A stretch of DNA of 64,000 nucleotides, taken from positions 4,774,001 to 4,838,000 of the forward strand of contig AP025179.1 in the NCBI GenBank assembly GCA_021654635.1, in the 5' to 3' direction. This stretch comes from Mycobacterium kiyosense. Its GTDB lineage: Bacteria > Actinomycetota > Actinomycetes > Mycobacteriales > Mycobacteriaceae. A program made the translations under genes and the position numbers. Numbering within the stretch: the stretch's first letter is position 1; each line of letters opens with the position of its first letter. A model generated the notes under the pieces. The model had not been told where the DNA came from and did no database searches. It saw only the letters and a list, made by a program, of their open reading frames with translations. Below, piece by piece: positions 9,064-19,284 of the stretch.

Positions 9064-11935
9064 CTACTGCGGCACCGGTATTGGCCGCGTATTCACACCC
9101 TCGGACCGTGCTGACGCGCGGTTCACATTGTCAATGCCCCGCGGATGGACAATTTGCGGCCACCAGAACCAGCGGCCCAGCAAGGTAGCGATCGAGGGCA
9201 TCAACAGCGTACGGACGATCAGTGTGTCGAGCAGCAGGCCCAACGCGATGGTGGCCCCCATCTGGGCGACAATGCGATCGTCGCTGCCGAGCATCGCCGC
9301 CATAGTGAACGCGAACACCAGGCCGGCGGAGGTGACCACGGCACCCGTTCCGGCCATCGCCCGGATCGTTCCTGTCTTCAGCCCAGCGTGAATCTCGTGC
9401 CTGATTCGATGAACCAACAACAGGTTGTAGTCGGAACCGACAGCCAGCAGGACGATGACCGAGAAAAGCATCACCGAGAAGTGCAGCCGGATACCGAACA
9501 GGTCTTGCCAGATGAGCACGGAAAGCCCGATGGATGCCGCGATCGAGCTGGCTGCGGTGCCGACGATGACCAGCGCGGCAACCAGGCTCCGCGTCAGCAC
9601 GAGCATGATCAAGAAGATCAGCGTGAGCGAGGCCACCGAGGTGATCATCAGGTCGTAGGTGTTGCCGTCGTGCATGTCTTTGTAGGTGGCGGCCGTGCCG
9701 CCGAGGTACACCTTGGCAGTCGACAGCGAGGATTGCTTCAGACCCTCCTGCGCCGCCGCTCGCTCGGCGTCGACTCGCGAGATGCCCTCCGGGGTTGCGG
9801 GATCGCCCGCGTGGTTGATGAAGAACCGCGCGGACCTGCCGTCCGGCGACAAGAAGAGCTTGAGGCCCCGCTGGAATTCCGCGTTGTCGAAAGCCTCCGG
9901 GGGCAGATAGAAGAAGTCGTCGTTTCTGGCAGCGTCGAAACTTTGCCCCATCACCACGCCGGTGTTGCTCATCGCCTCCATCTGATTGATCATCGCCTGG
10001 AAGGTGCTGTGCGTTGCAAGCGTGAGCGCCCGAGTTGTCCTCAAACTGGCCAGCATCGGAGGCAACAAGTCGGCCACTTCGTGTGTCAGCGAGGCGGTGC
10101 GACCGATGTCCTTGGTCAGCTCGTGCAGCTTCTCGTCCAGCTGATCGATCCCGTCCAGGCCATCGAACAGAGAACGAATCGACCAGCAGATCGGGATGTC
10201 GAAGCAGTGCTTCTCCCAGTAGAAATAGCTCCGGACGGGCCGCCAGACATCCTCGAAATCCGCAATGTGGTTTCGTAATTCGTCGGTGATAGCCGCCGTT
10301 TGCGCGGAGTCGTCGGCGGTTTCGTGTGCGACGTTGGCAAGCCGCGTCGAAATCTCATACATCCGCTGCAGGTAATCGATCGATACCTGTTGTTCGTCGG
10401 CCATCTTGAGTATGTCGTTCATCCGCTCCCGCAGAAATGCCATGTTCTGCATCGTCGTCTGGCTCTGCATGCTCATCAGGAACGGTATCGAGCTGTGTTC
10501 GATCGGAATGCCCAGTGGTCGCGTGATGTCCTGCACCATCACAATGCCTGGGACCCGCTGCACGTTCTTGGGCCACTCTGTCCAGCACCAGCATGTCGGC
10601 GGGGTTGCGCATATCGTGGTCGGCTTCGATCATCAGCGAGTCGGGATTGAGCCGCCCCTCCGAGAAATGGCGCTGCGCGGCCGCATACCCGACGTTGCCC
10701 GGGGCACTGTCGGGCAAATAGTAGCGTTCGCTGTACAGCGTCTTGTATCCCGGCAATGCGATCATCCCGATCAGGACGGCCACCGCACTGGCGGCAAGGA
10801 TCGGCAGGGGCCAGCGCACCACGGCGGTACCCAACCGTCGCCACAATCGACCCTGATGCGCCTTCTTGGGCTCCAATAGGCCGATGCGGCTGGCCACCGT
10901 GAGCACGGCCGGACCCAGGGTGAGCGCGGCGGCGACGACGACCAACATGCCGATTGCGACCGGCAAACCCATTGTGGTGAACCAGGGCAGTCGGGTGAAG
11001 CTCAGGCAATACGCCGCTCCCGCGATCGTCAAACCCGAACCCAGTACGACGGGACTGACTGCGTGAAAAGTGGTGTAGTAAGCCGTCTCTCGGTCTTCAC
11101 CTGCCGTGCGTGCCTCTTGGTAACGTCCGATCAGGAATATTCCGTAGTCGGTTCCGGCGGCGATGGCCAACATGGTCAGCAGCGCCGTCGCGAATACCGC
11201 AAGCTCGATGAATCCGTAATTACCCAACACCGCGATCACGCCCCGGGATACCGCCAATTCGACCAGGGTCATGAAGAGCTGGATCAATGTGGTCCCGATC
11301 GAGCGGTAGACCAGGAACAACATGATCGCTATCGCGGCAAGCGTGAACAGGGTGATCTTGTTCATGCTTGCGTTGCCGATCATGTACTCGTCATAGCTGT
11401 GCGCAGTTGAGCCGGTGACGTAGGCCTGCACACCCGGCGGGGCCTGCGTGGAAGCGACGACCTTACGGACGGCTTCGACGGACTCGTTCGCCAGCGTCGT
11501 GCCTTGCTCGCCGGCGAGATTCAGGATCACGTAGGCGCCTTTGGCGTCGGCGCTTTGGACTCCGGCCGCGGTTAGCCGATCGCTCCAGAAGTCCTGAATG
11601 TGTTGCACATGCTCGGGGTCCTTCTTCAACTTTGCGATGATTTGGTCGTAGAAACGGTGCGCCGCCTCGCCGAGTTCGTGTTCACCTTCCAGGACGATCG
11701 TGACCGTACTGTTGGAATCGAATTCCTTGAAGTTGTGGCCCTGGCGCATCATCGCTTTCATCGACGGCGCATCCATGGGTGCCATCGGCGCCGCGTGCCG
11801 CTCTCCGACCACTTCCAACTGCGGCGCAATCATGTTGACGACGACGGTCAGCGCGATCCAACCGATGATGATCGGCACCGCAAACCAACGGATCAGGCGG
11901 GCCAGGACGGGCCGCCTGGTATCAACGTCGGTCAT
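9064..11935 (-). CDS. MmpL/RND-family transporter (frameshifted)
   Basis: Inner-membrane RND-type transporter of about 956 residues once repaired, the usual MmpL size; such proteins export lipids or siderophores using the proton gradient. The N-terminal part starts MTDVDTRRPVLARLIRWFAV with a membrane helix, a periplasmic domain, and a helix bundle containing GTDYGIFLIGRYQEAR. The C-terminal part repeats the plan with GSDYNLLLVHRIRHE. The frame breaks in the second periplasmic domain: LVLDRVA should continue K-N-V-Q-R-V-P-G-I, and removing one base from the three-base run 10570-10572 does this. No mmpS gene is next to it. It sits inside the phosphohistidine/lipocalin region, so it might export the product; that is inference. 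Confidence 0.9.
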
Positions 11936-12099
11936 ACCGTCTTGACCCGGCCGACGACAGGAGCTTCGGCGCCATCGATGCCCCCCTGATCTCGGGCGCC
12001 TCTGTCATGCTCCCGGACTCCGGAGCTGTTGACGTCCAACGTCGCGACACGTCCGGCTACGCTGGTGCTGCGCCACAGTGACCGCCGGTGCGCCAATGG

Positions 12100-12117
12100 T
12101 TTTAAGTAAAGTTAAAA
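12100..12117. promoter_or_regulatory. AT-rich palindrome in promoter region
   Basis: TTTTAA-N6-TTAAAA with perfect arms in the 267-base gap upstream of the mmpL start (11935) and downstream of the gene ending at 12203. It resembles other T/A-armed palindromes before genes in this window (14857, 17004, 34118). Possible regulator site for the mmpL gene. Confidence 0.4.
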
Positions 12118-12202
12118 ACACAATGGCTGGTTTTTACCACACGCCCACCGTCGTGGTCTAGGTCTTGACCACTCGCCTAGCAAACTCAGATCCAACTCAA
12201 AT

Positions 12203-13831
12203 CTAACCCGGGGAATTCACCGCAGGTGCCATGATCTCGACCACGCCGGCGTCGCCATCCACCCTGATCATCTGGCCGTCCCGGATTCGCCGGCTGCCGA
12301 TCTCGGTACCGCACACGCAGGGGATGCCCAATTCGCGGGCCACGATCGGACCATGACTGAGCATGCCGCCGTGATCGGTCACCACGGCCGCGGCCACCAG
12401 GAACAAGGCAACCCAACTGGGGTCGGTGGTCTCGCATACCAGGATGTCGCCCTCGTCCAATTCGGTGGTTGACGGATCGTGCACCACCCGCGCCCGCCCG
12501 GTCACGACGCCGGGACTGGCCGCCACGCCCTTCAGACTGCTGACATCGCCCGCGGCCGAATCATGCTGTGCCACGGTGGTGATTTGCGGCCGGCCCGACC
12601 AGGCGTGTGGCAGCCGGTGCGACTGACGCTCGACGAATTGCGCACGGCGAGTGGCAATCTCACCGATTTCACGATCGAGTCGCCCGCTGCGCAGGGCTGC
12701 GTAGCTGAGGTGAAAGACGTCGTCGGGCTGTTCCAGCGACCCGGCCGCAACCAGATCCGCGCCCAGTCGTCGCGCGCAGGCGCGGGCCACATCGAAGGTC
12801 ATCAGATATCCGGCCTTGCCCTGTTGGCGCAGCACGAGAAAGCGCACGGCGGCACGGATTGCCAAGTCCAGCACGGGCCGCTGCAACGCGGGCGCCGCCG
12901 CCTTAGCACGCGCCATCGCCTGGCGCCGCGCTGCCATTTGCTGAGCGCTACGCCGGTGCGGTGCCCGTGGATTGTCGGCCTCGATAGTGCGGTAGTCGTC
13001 CAGCCGCGCCAACACCGGTGACGGGTCTTCGCGCCACGACACGCCGGACAGCTGACCCTCGTCGCGCCCGTGGTAGCCATGACGATCAGTGAAGTCGCGC
13101 AACGTGATCCGATCGTGCGCCAACGCCCAGAGGTCGGCGGCAACCTGATTCTCAACGGCACCGACGCCGGAGAGAACGGGCGCCTCCAGTTCAGCCAGCC
13201 CTAGCCTGCCCAACATCGCAGTGACCCGCTCGGCCAGCCCGGAGCTGGCCAACGCGACGATCAAATGCAGGATCATCATGTCCTCAAACCGCTGGCGCGC
13301 GTCGGCGAGCAGCTCGAGAGTTCCGGCACGGTCGAGTCCGTCAAGGCGCGCCAACGCAGCAAGGCGCCAGGAGCGCAGTCCGACGACCATGCTGTCGTGC
13401 CGGCGTGGCAGGGTGGCCATCAGCAACGGCGCCTTGGCGGCGATCGCCGGGTACCGGCGCCGGGAATTGTGGTCGACGGTTTCGGGGCGCACGTAGCCGA
13501 ACAGCTGCTGTTCCACCGCGGAGGCCGAGGTTCCGGGCATCAGACCCGCGATGTCGTGAAACTTGTTGATGTTGGCCACACCGCGGCCGTCGAACAAGGT
13601 GAAGCACATGTCCTCGGCGCGCTCGGGCAAATACACCTCGCCGGCCTCATACACCCCGAGCCGGACCAGCATCTTGCGGAACGCCAGCTCCATCGGTTCT
13701 TCGACGAAGGTGTAACCGAAAGTGGTGAACACGCCGGGGAAGGCCTCGGCGATATTTCCTGTCGTCCAGGTCAGCGCCGGATCGACCTCGGGATTGTCCA
13801 GCTGCTGCGCGACGATCGATCGACTACTCAT
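12203..13831 (-). CDS. PEP-utilising / phosphotransferase-like protein, short form
   Basis: A 542-residue paralogue of 7426 without an ATP-grasp domain. It opens with WTTGNIAEAFPGVFTTFGYTF, has the acceptor-domain blocks GYHGRDEGQ and SWREDPSPVLARL, and ends in a mobile domain GGMLSHGPIVARELGIPCVC with His493 as the expected phosphate carrier. The loop after His differs (G-P-I against A-A-V). It ends 267 bases before mmpL and starts 9 bases after the lipocalin-like gene at 13841, so these two are one transcript. Substrate unknown. Confidence 0.83.
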   Translation of the reverse strand: MSSRSIVAQQLDNPEVDPALTWTTGNIAEAFPGVFTTFGYTFVEEPMELAFRKMLVRLGVYEAGEVYLPERAEDMCFTLFDGRGVANINKFHDIAGLMPGTSASAVEQQLFGYVRPETVDHNSRRRYPAIAAKAPLLMATLPRRHDSMVVGLRSWRLAALARLDGLDRAGTLELLADARQRFEDMMILHLIVALASSGLAERVTAMLGRLGLAELEAPVLSGVGAVENQVAADLWALAHDRITLRDFTDRHGYHGRDEGQLSGVSWREDPSPVLARLDDYRTIEADNPRAPHRRSAQQMAARRQAMARAKAAAPALQRPVLDLAIRAAVRFLVLRQQGKAGYLMTFDVARACARRLGADLVAAGSLEQPDDVFHLSYAALRSGRLDREIGEIATRRAQFVERQSHRLPHAWSGRPQITTVAQHDSAAGDVSSLKGVAASPGVVTGRARVVHDPSTTELDEGDILVCETTDPSWVALFLVAAAVVTDHGGMLSHGPIVARELGIPCVCGTEIGSRRIRDGQMIRVDGDAGVVEIMAPAVNSPG

Positions 13832-13840
13832 GCGACGCGT

Positions 13841-14731
13841 TCAGTGCACCCGGTGCAGGATGCCCTGCTCGAAAAACCCGGCACCGGAACCATTTTCGCT
13901 GTCCAACGCCATGAAGTCGTCATAGGTGCCGAACGACGGACCGTCGGAGTCCGCGCCCATCGGCACGAAGAATCCGGCCAGTCTCGAGGACAGTGTGACC
14001 ACGCGGGTATCGCCGTCGACGTCGCGCAACCGGGCTGTCCGGAACTGTCCGGCGGCGTTGCGACCGAAGTTGACGTCGGCGATCGTGCGGGATCGGTCGG
14101 CGTCGATCAGGAAGCCGTCGGATCGCAGCGTGCCGTCCGCGCCCAGAAACTTCATCACCGTGATGAAGGTGTCGCCGATGACTGCCACCAAACCGGCATA
14201 TTCGATCCACTGTGCGGCCTCGTCGCGGAAACCCCAGGTTCTGTCGCGCATACCGTGCGCCCGCACCGTCGTCTCGGCGCCGTCGAGCACCAGAGTGCCG
14301 GTCAACTCACAGGCTTGCTGGAAATGTTGCAGCGGTTTGCCCGGCACCAACTCGGGCACCACCCCGCCGACCGCGTAATCCGCCGCGACGAACAGCGGAA
14401 CGTTGACCAGATCGGCTTGCAACCGCGGGTGACGCACCTTGATCACGCCGTCGAGTCCGAAGTCGATCGATTCGCTGGTGAAGCTGCCTGGTGGCAGATC
14501 CTCGATGATCTCGAGAACTTTGCCCCGTACCGTGACACTGCACCGTGCCCGCCGGGCGCCGGTGCCATTCGGGGACGTCGAGACGTGGAAGGTGCCGAAA
14601 ATCTCGTTCGCCGTGTCCCAGAAGGCAAGGTAGGCATTGTCTTTCCACACCGGGTCACCAGGCTGGGCGGCATCGGGGTGGATGGGTTCGGCCAACGGCC
14701 CCCAGGTCTTGGCGATCTCGGTGACGGTCAT
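13841..14731 (-). CDS. DUF7064/DUF7065-like protein
   Basis: A 296-residue paralogue of 6511: FGTFHVSTSPN near the N-terminus, KPLQHFQQ in the middle and GMRDRTWGFRDE as the signature. ATG 14731 (MTVTEIAKTWGPLAEP) is chosen because similarity to 6511 begins soon after; the frame is open for another 99 codons upstream but that part looks non-coding. An AGGAG lies about 11 bases before this ATG. Upstream partner of the phosphohistidine gene at 12203, 9 bases apart. Confidence 0.75.
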   Translation of the reverse strand: MTVTEIAKTWGPLAEPIHPDAAQPGDPVWKDNAYLAFWDTANEIFGTFHVSTSPNGTGARRARCSVTVRGKVLEIIEDLPPGSFTSESIDFGLDGVIKVRHPRLQADLVNVPLFVAADYAVGGVVPELVPGKPLQHFQQACELTGTLVLDGAETTVRAHGMRDRTWGFRDEAAQWIEYAGLVAVIGDTFITVMKFLGADGTLRSDGFLIDADRSRTIADVNFGRNAAGQFRTARLRDVDGDTRVVTLSSRLAGFFVPMGADSDGPSFGTYDDFMALDSENGSGAGFFEQGILHRVH

Positions 14732-14856
14732 CGACTTTGCCGCTCCTATCGATTGCAGTTTTCCGACGGTGCCGGCGGAACGCATCACGTCGCCGGTATT
14801 TGCGGCGGTGCCGCTTGCTGCGTCGCGAGTCCGCCCGCGCAAGCCACGATCCACCA

Positions 14857-14876
14857 TTTTCTTACTAACATTAAAA
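14857..14876. promoter_or_regulatory. AT-rich motif in divergent promoter
   Basis: TTTT-N12-AAAA type motif (TTTTCTTACTAACATTAAAA) between the minus-strand gene at 14731 and the plus-strand SDR near 14992. On the minus strand it reads TAGATTTTAATG just outside, repeating the TAGATT word seen near 17012, 19287 and 20675. Could be a regulator site or simply promoter -10 sequence. Confidence 0.3.
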
Positions 14877-14959
14877 TCTAGCACGTATGCGACGCTTGTT
14901 GTAGCGTTTTCCGAAGTGCGGGACAGCGAACGCGCCGGCGCGGCGACCGGAGGTTTCTG

Positions 14960-14995
14960 ATGACAGCTACGTCGGTCGACCTCCCTCACCGATGA
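14960..14995 (+). CDS. Possible 11-residue leader peptide coupled to SDR gene
   Basis: MTATSVDLPHR with a strong GGAGG seven bases before its ATG; its TGA overlaps the ATG of the SDR gene (ATGA at 14992-14995). It may be a true leader that couples translation, or the real start of the SDR separated from it by an indel like those found elsewhere in this window. No attenuator structure is evident. Confidence 0.35.
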   Translation: MTATSVDLPHR

Positions 14996-15789
14996 GTATT
15001 CCTGCACCCAAACCGAATTCGGCGGCATTCGTCACCGGAGCGTCGTCGGGAATAGGTCGGGCATTTGCCGAAGAACTCGCCGGCCGCGGCCACAATCTCG
15101 TACTGGTGGCCCGCCGCCGTGCCCGCCTGGAGACGCTGGCGGCCGACCTTCGGACCCGGCACGGAATCCGGGCCGACATCCTGGCCTGCGATCTTTCCGA
15201 TCCGCTGGACCGCGCACGCATGTTGGTCGATCTCGGCGCCCTGGATTATCAACTCGACGCCCTGATCCTGTGCGCCGGATTCGGGATGGTCGGCCCCTAT
15301 CTGGATCACGATGTCGACCGGCTGATCACCATGGTGCGCACCAACGTCGAGGCAACCGTTGCCCTGACCCGCGAATTGGCCCCGCCGATGGTCAGCCGCG
15401 GACACGGAGCAATATTGCTGGTCTCCTCGATGGCCGGTAACCAGCCGATGCCCTACTTCGCGCCGTACGCGGCCACCAAGGCCGCGATCACGTCGCTGGG
15501 TGAAGCGCTGCACAGCGAACTCAAACCGGCCGGAATTACCGTGACGGTGCTCGCACCGGCGAACGTCGACACCGAGTTCGCGGAGACGGCCAATGCCTCG
15601 CGCCAGACCAATCGTCAACCCGCGTTTCTGACAGCTACCGCCGAAGAATGCGCGCGGGCAGGCATGAAAGCCCTGCAGGACGGCAGGCGACAGCTGGTGC
15701 CGCTGCCCCAGGCCGCCGCCTTCGCATGGCTCGCCGCCCACCTGCCGCGGCGGATCTGGTTCCGTGCCTGCCGCACAATGCTGCGTTGA
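14992..15789 (+). CDS. Short-chain dehydrogenase/reductase
   Basis: A 265-residue classical SDR. The nucleotide-binding motif TGASSGIG is at 15-22, Ser145/146 and the Y-x-x-x-K pair Tyr159/Lys163 form the active site, and ARR after beta-2 suggests NADP. It belongs to the DltE/YdfG-like group (NLVLVARR then RLETLAADL). The ATG has no good ribosome site of its own but overlaps the stop of a short leader. It points away from the lipocalin-like/phosphohistidine pair and is followed by a convergent acyl-CoA dehydrogenase. Substrate unknown. Confidence 0.85.
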   Translation: MSIPAPKPNSAAFVTGASSGIGRAFAEELAGRGHNLVLVARRRARLETLAADLRTRHGIRADILACDLSDPLDRARMLVDLGALDYQLDALILCAGFGMVGPYLDHDVDRLITMVRTNVEATVALTRELAPPMVSRGHGAILLVSSMAGNQPMPYFAPYAATKAAITSLGEALHSELKPAGITVTVLAPANVDTEFAETANASRQTNRQPAFLTATAEECARAGMKALQDGRRQLVPLPQAAAFAWLAAHLPRRIWFRACRTMLR

Positions 15790-15823
15790 ACAACCCCGGC
15801 GCGCAGGGACCTTGCTGCGTCGC

Positions 15824-16978
15824 TCAGATCCCGCCGCGTGCGACGAGTTGAGCGGCGATCACGTTGCGCTGGATCTCGTTGGTGCCCTCACCGACGATCA
15901 TCAAGGGTGCATCGCGGAAGTAGCGTTCCACGTCGAACTCAGTGGAGTAGCCGTAGCCGCCGTGGATCCGCACCGCGTCCAGCGCGATCTCCATGGCCAC
16001 CTCCGAGGAGAAGAGCTTGGCCATGCCGGCCTCCATATCGCAGCGCTCACCCCGGTCGTAACGCTCGGCGGCATGAAGGGTGAGTTGGCGAGCCGCAGTG
16101 AGCTTGGTGGCCATATCCGCCAGATAGTTGCCCACCGACTGGTGTTTCCAGATCGGCTTGCCGAAACTCTCCCGTTGCTGCGCATAGGCGAGCGCGTCCT
16201 GCAGGGCGGCCGTGGCCACACCGAGCGCACGCGCGGCAACCTGAATACGTCCGGTTTCCAAGCCTTTCATCATCTGGGCGAATCCCTTTCCGGGAGTGCC
16301 GCCCAGAATCGCCGACTTGCTGATGCGGTAGCCGTCGAAGGACAGCTCGCAGCTCTCCACGCCCTTGTAACCCAATTTGGGCAGATCACGCGAAACCGTC
16401 AGGCCTGGACCGTGTTCCACCAGAACGACAGAGATGCCGGCGTGCCGCGGTGTGGCCTTGGGGTCGGTTTTGCAGAGCAGGGCGATCAGCCCCGAGCGAC
16501 GTGCGTTGGAGATCCAGGTCTTGGTGCCCCCGATAACCAGATCGTCCCCGTCTGATACCGCGGTGGTGGCCATGTTCTGCAAGTCGGAGCCCCCGCCGGG
16601 TTCGGTCAATGCCATCGTCGCGCGCACCTCGCCGGACGCCATGGCCGGAAGATAGGTCTTCTTCTGTTCCTCGGTGCCGAATAAGGTCAGCAGCTTGGCC
16701 ACCACGGTGTGCCCACCCATCGCGCCGGCCAGGCTCATCCAGCCGCGCGCCAATTCCTGGGTCACCAGCACATAGCACGGCGTCGATACCGGCGAGCCAC
16801 CGTATTCCTCGGGGACGGCCAGCCCGTAGATCCCGATCTGCTTCATTTGCTCGATCCACTTCTCGGGATACTCGTTGGCGTGTTCGACATCGCGGACCGT
16901 CGGCTTGACGTCGCGATCGACAAACGCCCGGACCGTCTCTACCAGCAGGCTTTCCTCGTCGCTCAACGCAGAGCTCAC
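15824..16978 (-). CDS. Acyl-CoA dehydrogenase (FadE-type)
   Basis: FAD-dependent acyl-CoA dehydrogenase of about 384 residues, introducing a 2,3-double bond in an acyl-CoA. Family motifs: AVPEEYGG, MALTEPGGGSD (FAD/substrate loop), TKTWISNA, RIHGGYGYSTEF and the C-terminal EGTNEIQRNVIA. A GTG at 16978 is preferred because GAGAGG lies eight bases before it; the frame is also open from GTG codons at 16984 and 16987. It is a single gene, convergent with the SDR and with its own AT-rich upstream region. Confidence 0.9.
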   Translation of the reverse strand: MSSALSDEESLLVETVRAFVDRDVKPTVRDVEHANEYPEKWIEQMKQIGIYGLAVPEEYGGSPVSTPCYVLVTQELARGWMSLAGAMGGHTVVAKLLTLFGTEEQKKTYLPAMASGEVRATMALTEPGGGSDLQNMATTAVSDGDDLVIGGTKTWISNARRSGLIALLCKTDPKATPRHAGISVVLVEHGPGLTVSRDLPKLGYKGVESCELSFDGYRISKSAILGGTPGKGFAQMMKGLETGRIQVAARALGVATAALQDALAYAQQRESFGKPIWKHQSVGNYLADMATKLTAARQLTLHAAERYDRGERCDMEAGMAKLFSSEVAMEIALDAVRIHGGYGYSTEFDVERYFRDAPLMIVGEGTNEIQRNVIAAQLVARGGI

Positions 16979-17003
16979 ATCCACCACCTCTCAACCAGAG
17001 ATT

Positions 17004-17019
17004 TTTATTCTAGATTAAA
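17004..17019. promoter_or_regulatory. AT-rich palindrome upstream of acyl-CoA dehydrogenase
   Basis: TTTATTCTAGATTAAA, a near-perfect palindrome centred on TCTAGA with TTTA/TAAA ends, 26 bases upstream of the GTG at 16978. It also contains TAGATT, which fits a mycobacterial -10 element on the plus strand. Regulatory role is inferred. Confidence 0.4.
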
Positions 17020-17053
17020 CACCTGGCTGCGGCGCGGGACGTCGGGGTGCGAG

Positions 17054-17659
17054 CTAGCTCGCGTGACCCGCCCTGGCTTCTTCCTCGCGAGTGAGTCCCG
17101 AGGCGGCAATGAGCTCCTCATGCAGCTCAAACCATACCGTGTGATAGGAGTCGATGATCGGTCGCGCGAGCCAGATCGTGTCGCCGGCCTTCACCTTGGC
17201 CAAGGCCGACTCCAGTTTTGTGCCGTATGCGCTCAGCCTCGGCACCAGCGCGGTTACCGTGGCCACGATGGGTTGTACCTGCTCATGCACGGTGTCGAGG
17301 CGGCTCAGCACGGCGGCGTCATAGTCGGCGTCATCGTGGGCATTGGGTTGGCCGTCCTTGATCTGCCAGTCGGCCATCAGCGCCTTGAACGTGTTGTTGA
17401 CTACCCGGAAATCGTCGTAAGCCTTCGCCAGGACACCCTGGTCTATTCCCGAACGCTCTTCTGCCAGAAGAGAATTGAGCCGCTCACGACCCTCGGGGCT
17501 GATACGAATCGTTTTGGCCGCGACCAGCAGGCCGGCGGCCGTCAGTTCGGCCAGCGTCGCCTTCACGTCGGAGGGGTCTTCGCCCAGAGTCGCGGCGAGA
17601 TCGTCTTCGGCGACGCGGCCTTTGAGCCGGACGGCCTGCAACACGGTCAATTCAGACAT
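17054..17659 (-). CDS. Conserved protein encoded with ppdK (Rv1126c-like)
   Basis: A 201-residue protein whose N-terminus looks like a winged-helix fold (SELTVLQAVRLKGRVAEDDLAATLGEDPSDV, in shorter pieces, then a wing segment ending KTIRISPEGRERL). The rest is helical with no motif I recognise. Its ATG overlaps the end of ppdK by 8 bases, so it is translationally coupled. From memory the same pairing, with a protein of the same length, occurs next to ppdK in Mycobacterium tuberculosis; an accessory or regulatory role for PpdK is inference. Confidence 0.7.
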   Translation of the reverse strand: MSELTVLQAVRLKGRVAEDDLAATLGEDPSDVKATLAELTAAGLLVAAKTIRISPEGRERLNSLLAEERSGIDQGVLAKAYDDFRVVNNTFKALMADWQIKDGQPNAHDDADYDAAVLSRLDTVHEQVQPIVATVTALVPRLSAYGTKLESALAKVKAGDTIWLARPIIDSYHTVWFELHEELIAASGLTREEEARAGHAS

Positions 17660-19280
17660 TCGCCAGTCCTTTCTTGTCTTCGTCCAGTCGTAGCGCGATC
17701 AGCATGGTGATGAGTGGGTGAGGTGAGACGACATCGGTCTGACCGGCGGCGAGGGCGTCGGCCACTGCCGCCGGAGACGTGTCGGCAAGCACTGCGTAGT
17801 CACCACCTGGGTGGGCACGGATCGGGCTGATGCTTCGGGCGATCTCGGTGAGCTCGGCCAAGTCCGGCGAGCCCGTCTCGGACCACGCCGTGCGTTCCAG
17901 GATGCCCTCGCGCACCTCGCCTTGATCGCCGTCAACGGTGATCATCTTGCCGTCGAGGGCGGCCGCCACCCCTGCACCGCACCCCACCACGGCGGGACGA
18001 CCTATCTCCCGGCTCACCACCGCCGCATGCGATGTCGCGCCGCCGATCTCGGTGACGATGCCCCGCGCGGCAAGCATTCCGTGCACGTCGTCGGGATTGG
18101 TCGCCACGCGCACCAAAATGACGTCCTCGCCTTCTTCGGCCGCATCGATGGCGTCGTCGACGTCGGCATAGGCCTTTCCGGAGACGACGCCGGGGCAGGC
18201 CGGTAGTCCGCTCGCCAAAAGCGTTGCGGAAAAACGTGTTTCCGGCTGCAGCGCAGGCTCGAGCAGGGTTTCGACATGCGTGGGTGTCACCCTGCGCAAC
18301 GCCTCCGTGTCGTCGATCAGTCCTTCATGGCGCAACTGCAATGCCAGGCGCACCGCTGCCTGTGCCGACCGCTTGGCGGTCCGGGTCTGCAGCAGCCACA
18401 GTTTCCCTTCTTCGACGGTGAATTCGATGTCCTGCACATCGGCGCCAATGCGCTCCAGCGTGCGTGCCGCGGCCATCAGTTGCTCGTAGACCGCAGGTTG
18501 CTCAACCTCCAATGTGGCGATGGGGTGCACGTCCACACTGCCCGATACGACGTCCTCACCTTGGCCGTTGGCAAGCCATTCGCCGAACGGCTCGTTGGCC
18601 CCGGTGATGGGATTGCGGGAGAACAGCACGCCGGTTCCCGAATCGCGCGCCAGATTGCCGAAAACCATCGCCTGCACGACGACCGCGGTGCCGGCACTGT
18701 CGTCCAGGTCGTGATGCGCCCGGTAGCTTATCGCCCGCGGGCTGTTCCACGAGGCGAAGACGGCCTCGATCGCGCCCCGCAGCTGCGCCCAGGGATCGGT
18801 AGGAACTTCGGCGTTTTGGTCACCGCCCAGCACGATGCGGCGGTACATCTCGACGAAGCGCCGTCGGGTGTCGCGCGCGAATTCCACCGAGCCGGCGGCC
18901 GCAAGTTCTGCTTCGACCGCGTCGTCGATACCGAGGTCGAGCACGGTGTCCATCATCCCGGGCATCGATTGCGCCGCTCCGCTGCGCACGCTGACCAGCA
19001 GCGGCCGCGGACCGTGCCCGAACGTGCGCGATGTCTCGCTTTCGAGGGCTTTCATCTTGTCGCGCACGTCATTCCAGATGTCGTCGAGACAGCGTTGCGG
19101 ATCGGCGAAGAACCTGGCGCACACCTCGGTGGTGATGCAGAATGCCGGGGGCACCGGCAACCCTTGCCGGCGCATCGCATCAATGCCATAACCCTTATTA
19201 CCCAGCACCATCCGAGGAAGCTGGGCGCCACCGTCCAGCGTCACGACCAGGGGATGCGCTTCGCCCGTCATTTTTGACAT
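17652..19280 (-). CDS. ppdK: Short pyruvate phosphate dikinase-like protein (PpdK)
   Basis: A 542-residue protein with an N-terminal PPDK ATP-grasp domain (GNKGYGIDAMRRQGLPVPPAF, VSVRSGAAQSMPGMMDTVLD, GVLFSRNPITG, and the QTR of LLQTRTAKR) and a phosphohistidine domain with GGATSHAAVVSREIGRPAVV (His418). The C-terminal PEP/pyruvate TIM barrel of classical PpdK (about 870 residues) is missing, as in the mycobacterial short form. It could therefore load a histidine from ATP but not obviously pass the phosphate to pyruvate. ATG 19280 is taken; ATG 19271 is possible. Upstream, a palindrome at 19285-19295 lies across the end of the epoxide hydrolase gene. Confidence 0.88.
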   Translation of the reverse strand: MSKMTGEAHPLVVTLDGGAQLPRMVLGNKGYGIDAMRRQGLPVPPAFCITTEVCARFFADPQRCLDDIWNDVRDKMKALESETSRTFGHGPRPLLVSVRSGAAQSMPGMMDTVLDLGIDDAVEAELAAAGSVEFARDTRRRFVEMYRRIVLGGDQNAEVPTDPWAQLRGAIEAVFASWNSPRAISYRAHHDLDDSAGTAVVVQAMVFGNLARDSGTGVLFSRNPITGANEPFGEWLANGQGEDVVSGSVDVHPIATLEVEQPAVYEQLMAAARTLERIGADVQDIEFTVEEGKLWLLQTRTAKRSAQAAVRLALQLRHEGLIDDTEALRRVTPTHVETLLEPALQPETRFSATLLASGLPACPGVVSGKAYADVDDAIDAAEEGEDVILVRVATNPDDVHGMLAARGIVTEIGGATSHAAVVSREIGRPAVVGCGAGVAAALDGKMITVDGDQGEVREGILERTAWSETGSPDLAELTEIARSISPIRAHPGGDYAVLADTSPAAVADALAAGQTDVVSPHPLITMLIALRLDEDKKGLANV

Positions 19281-19284
19281 GAGA

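Noticed and set aside
10355..10572. Two overlapping MmpL genes
   Set aside because: The two frames join at residues that continue one MmpL protein when one base is removed, and the total equals the normal family length.
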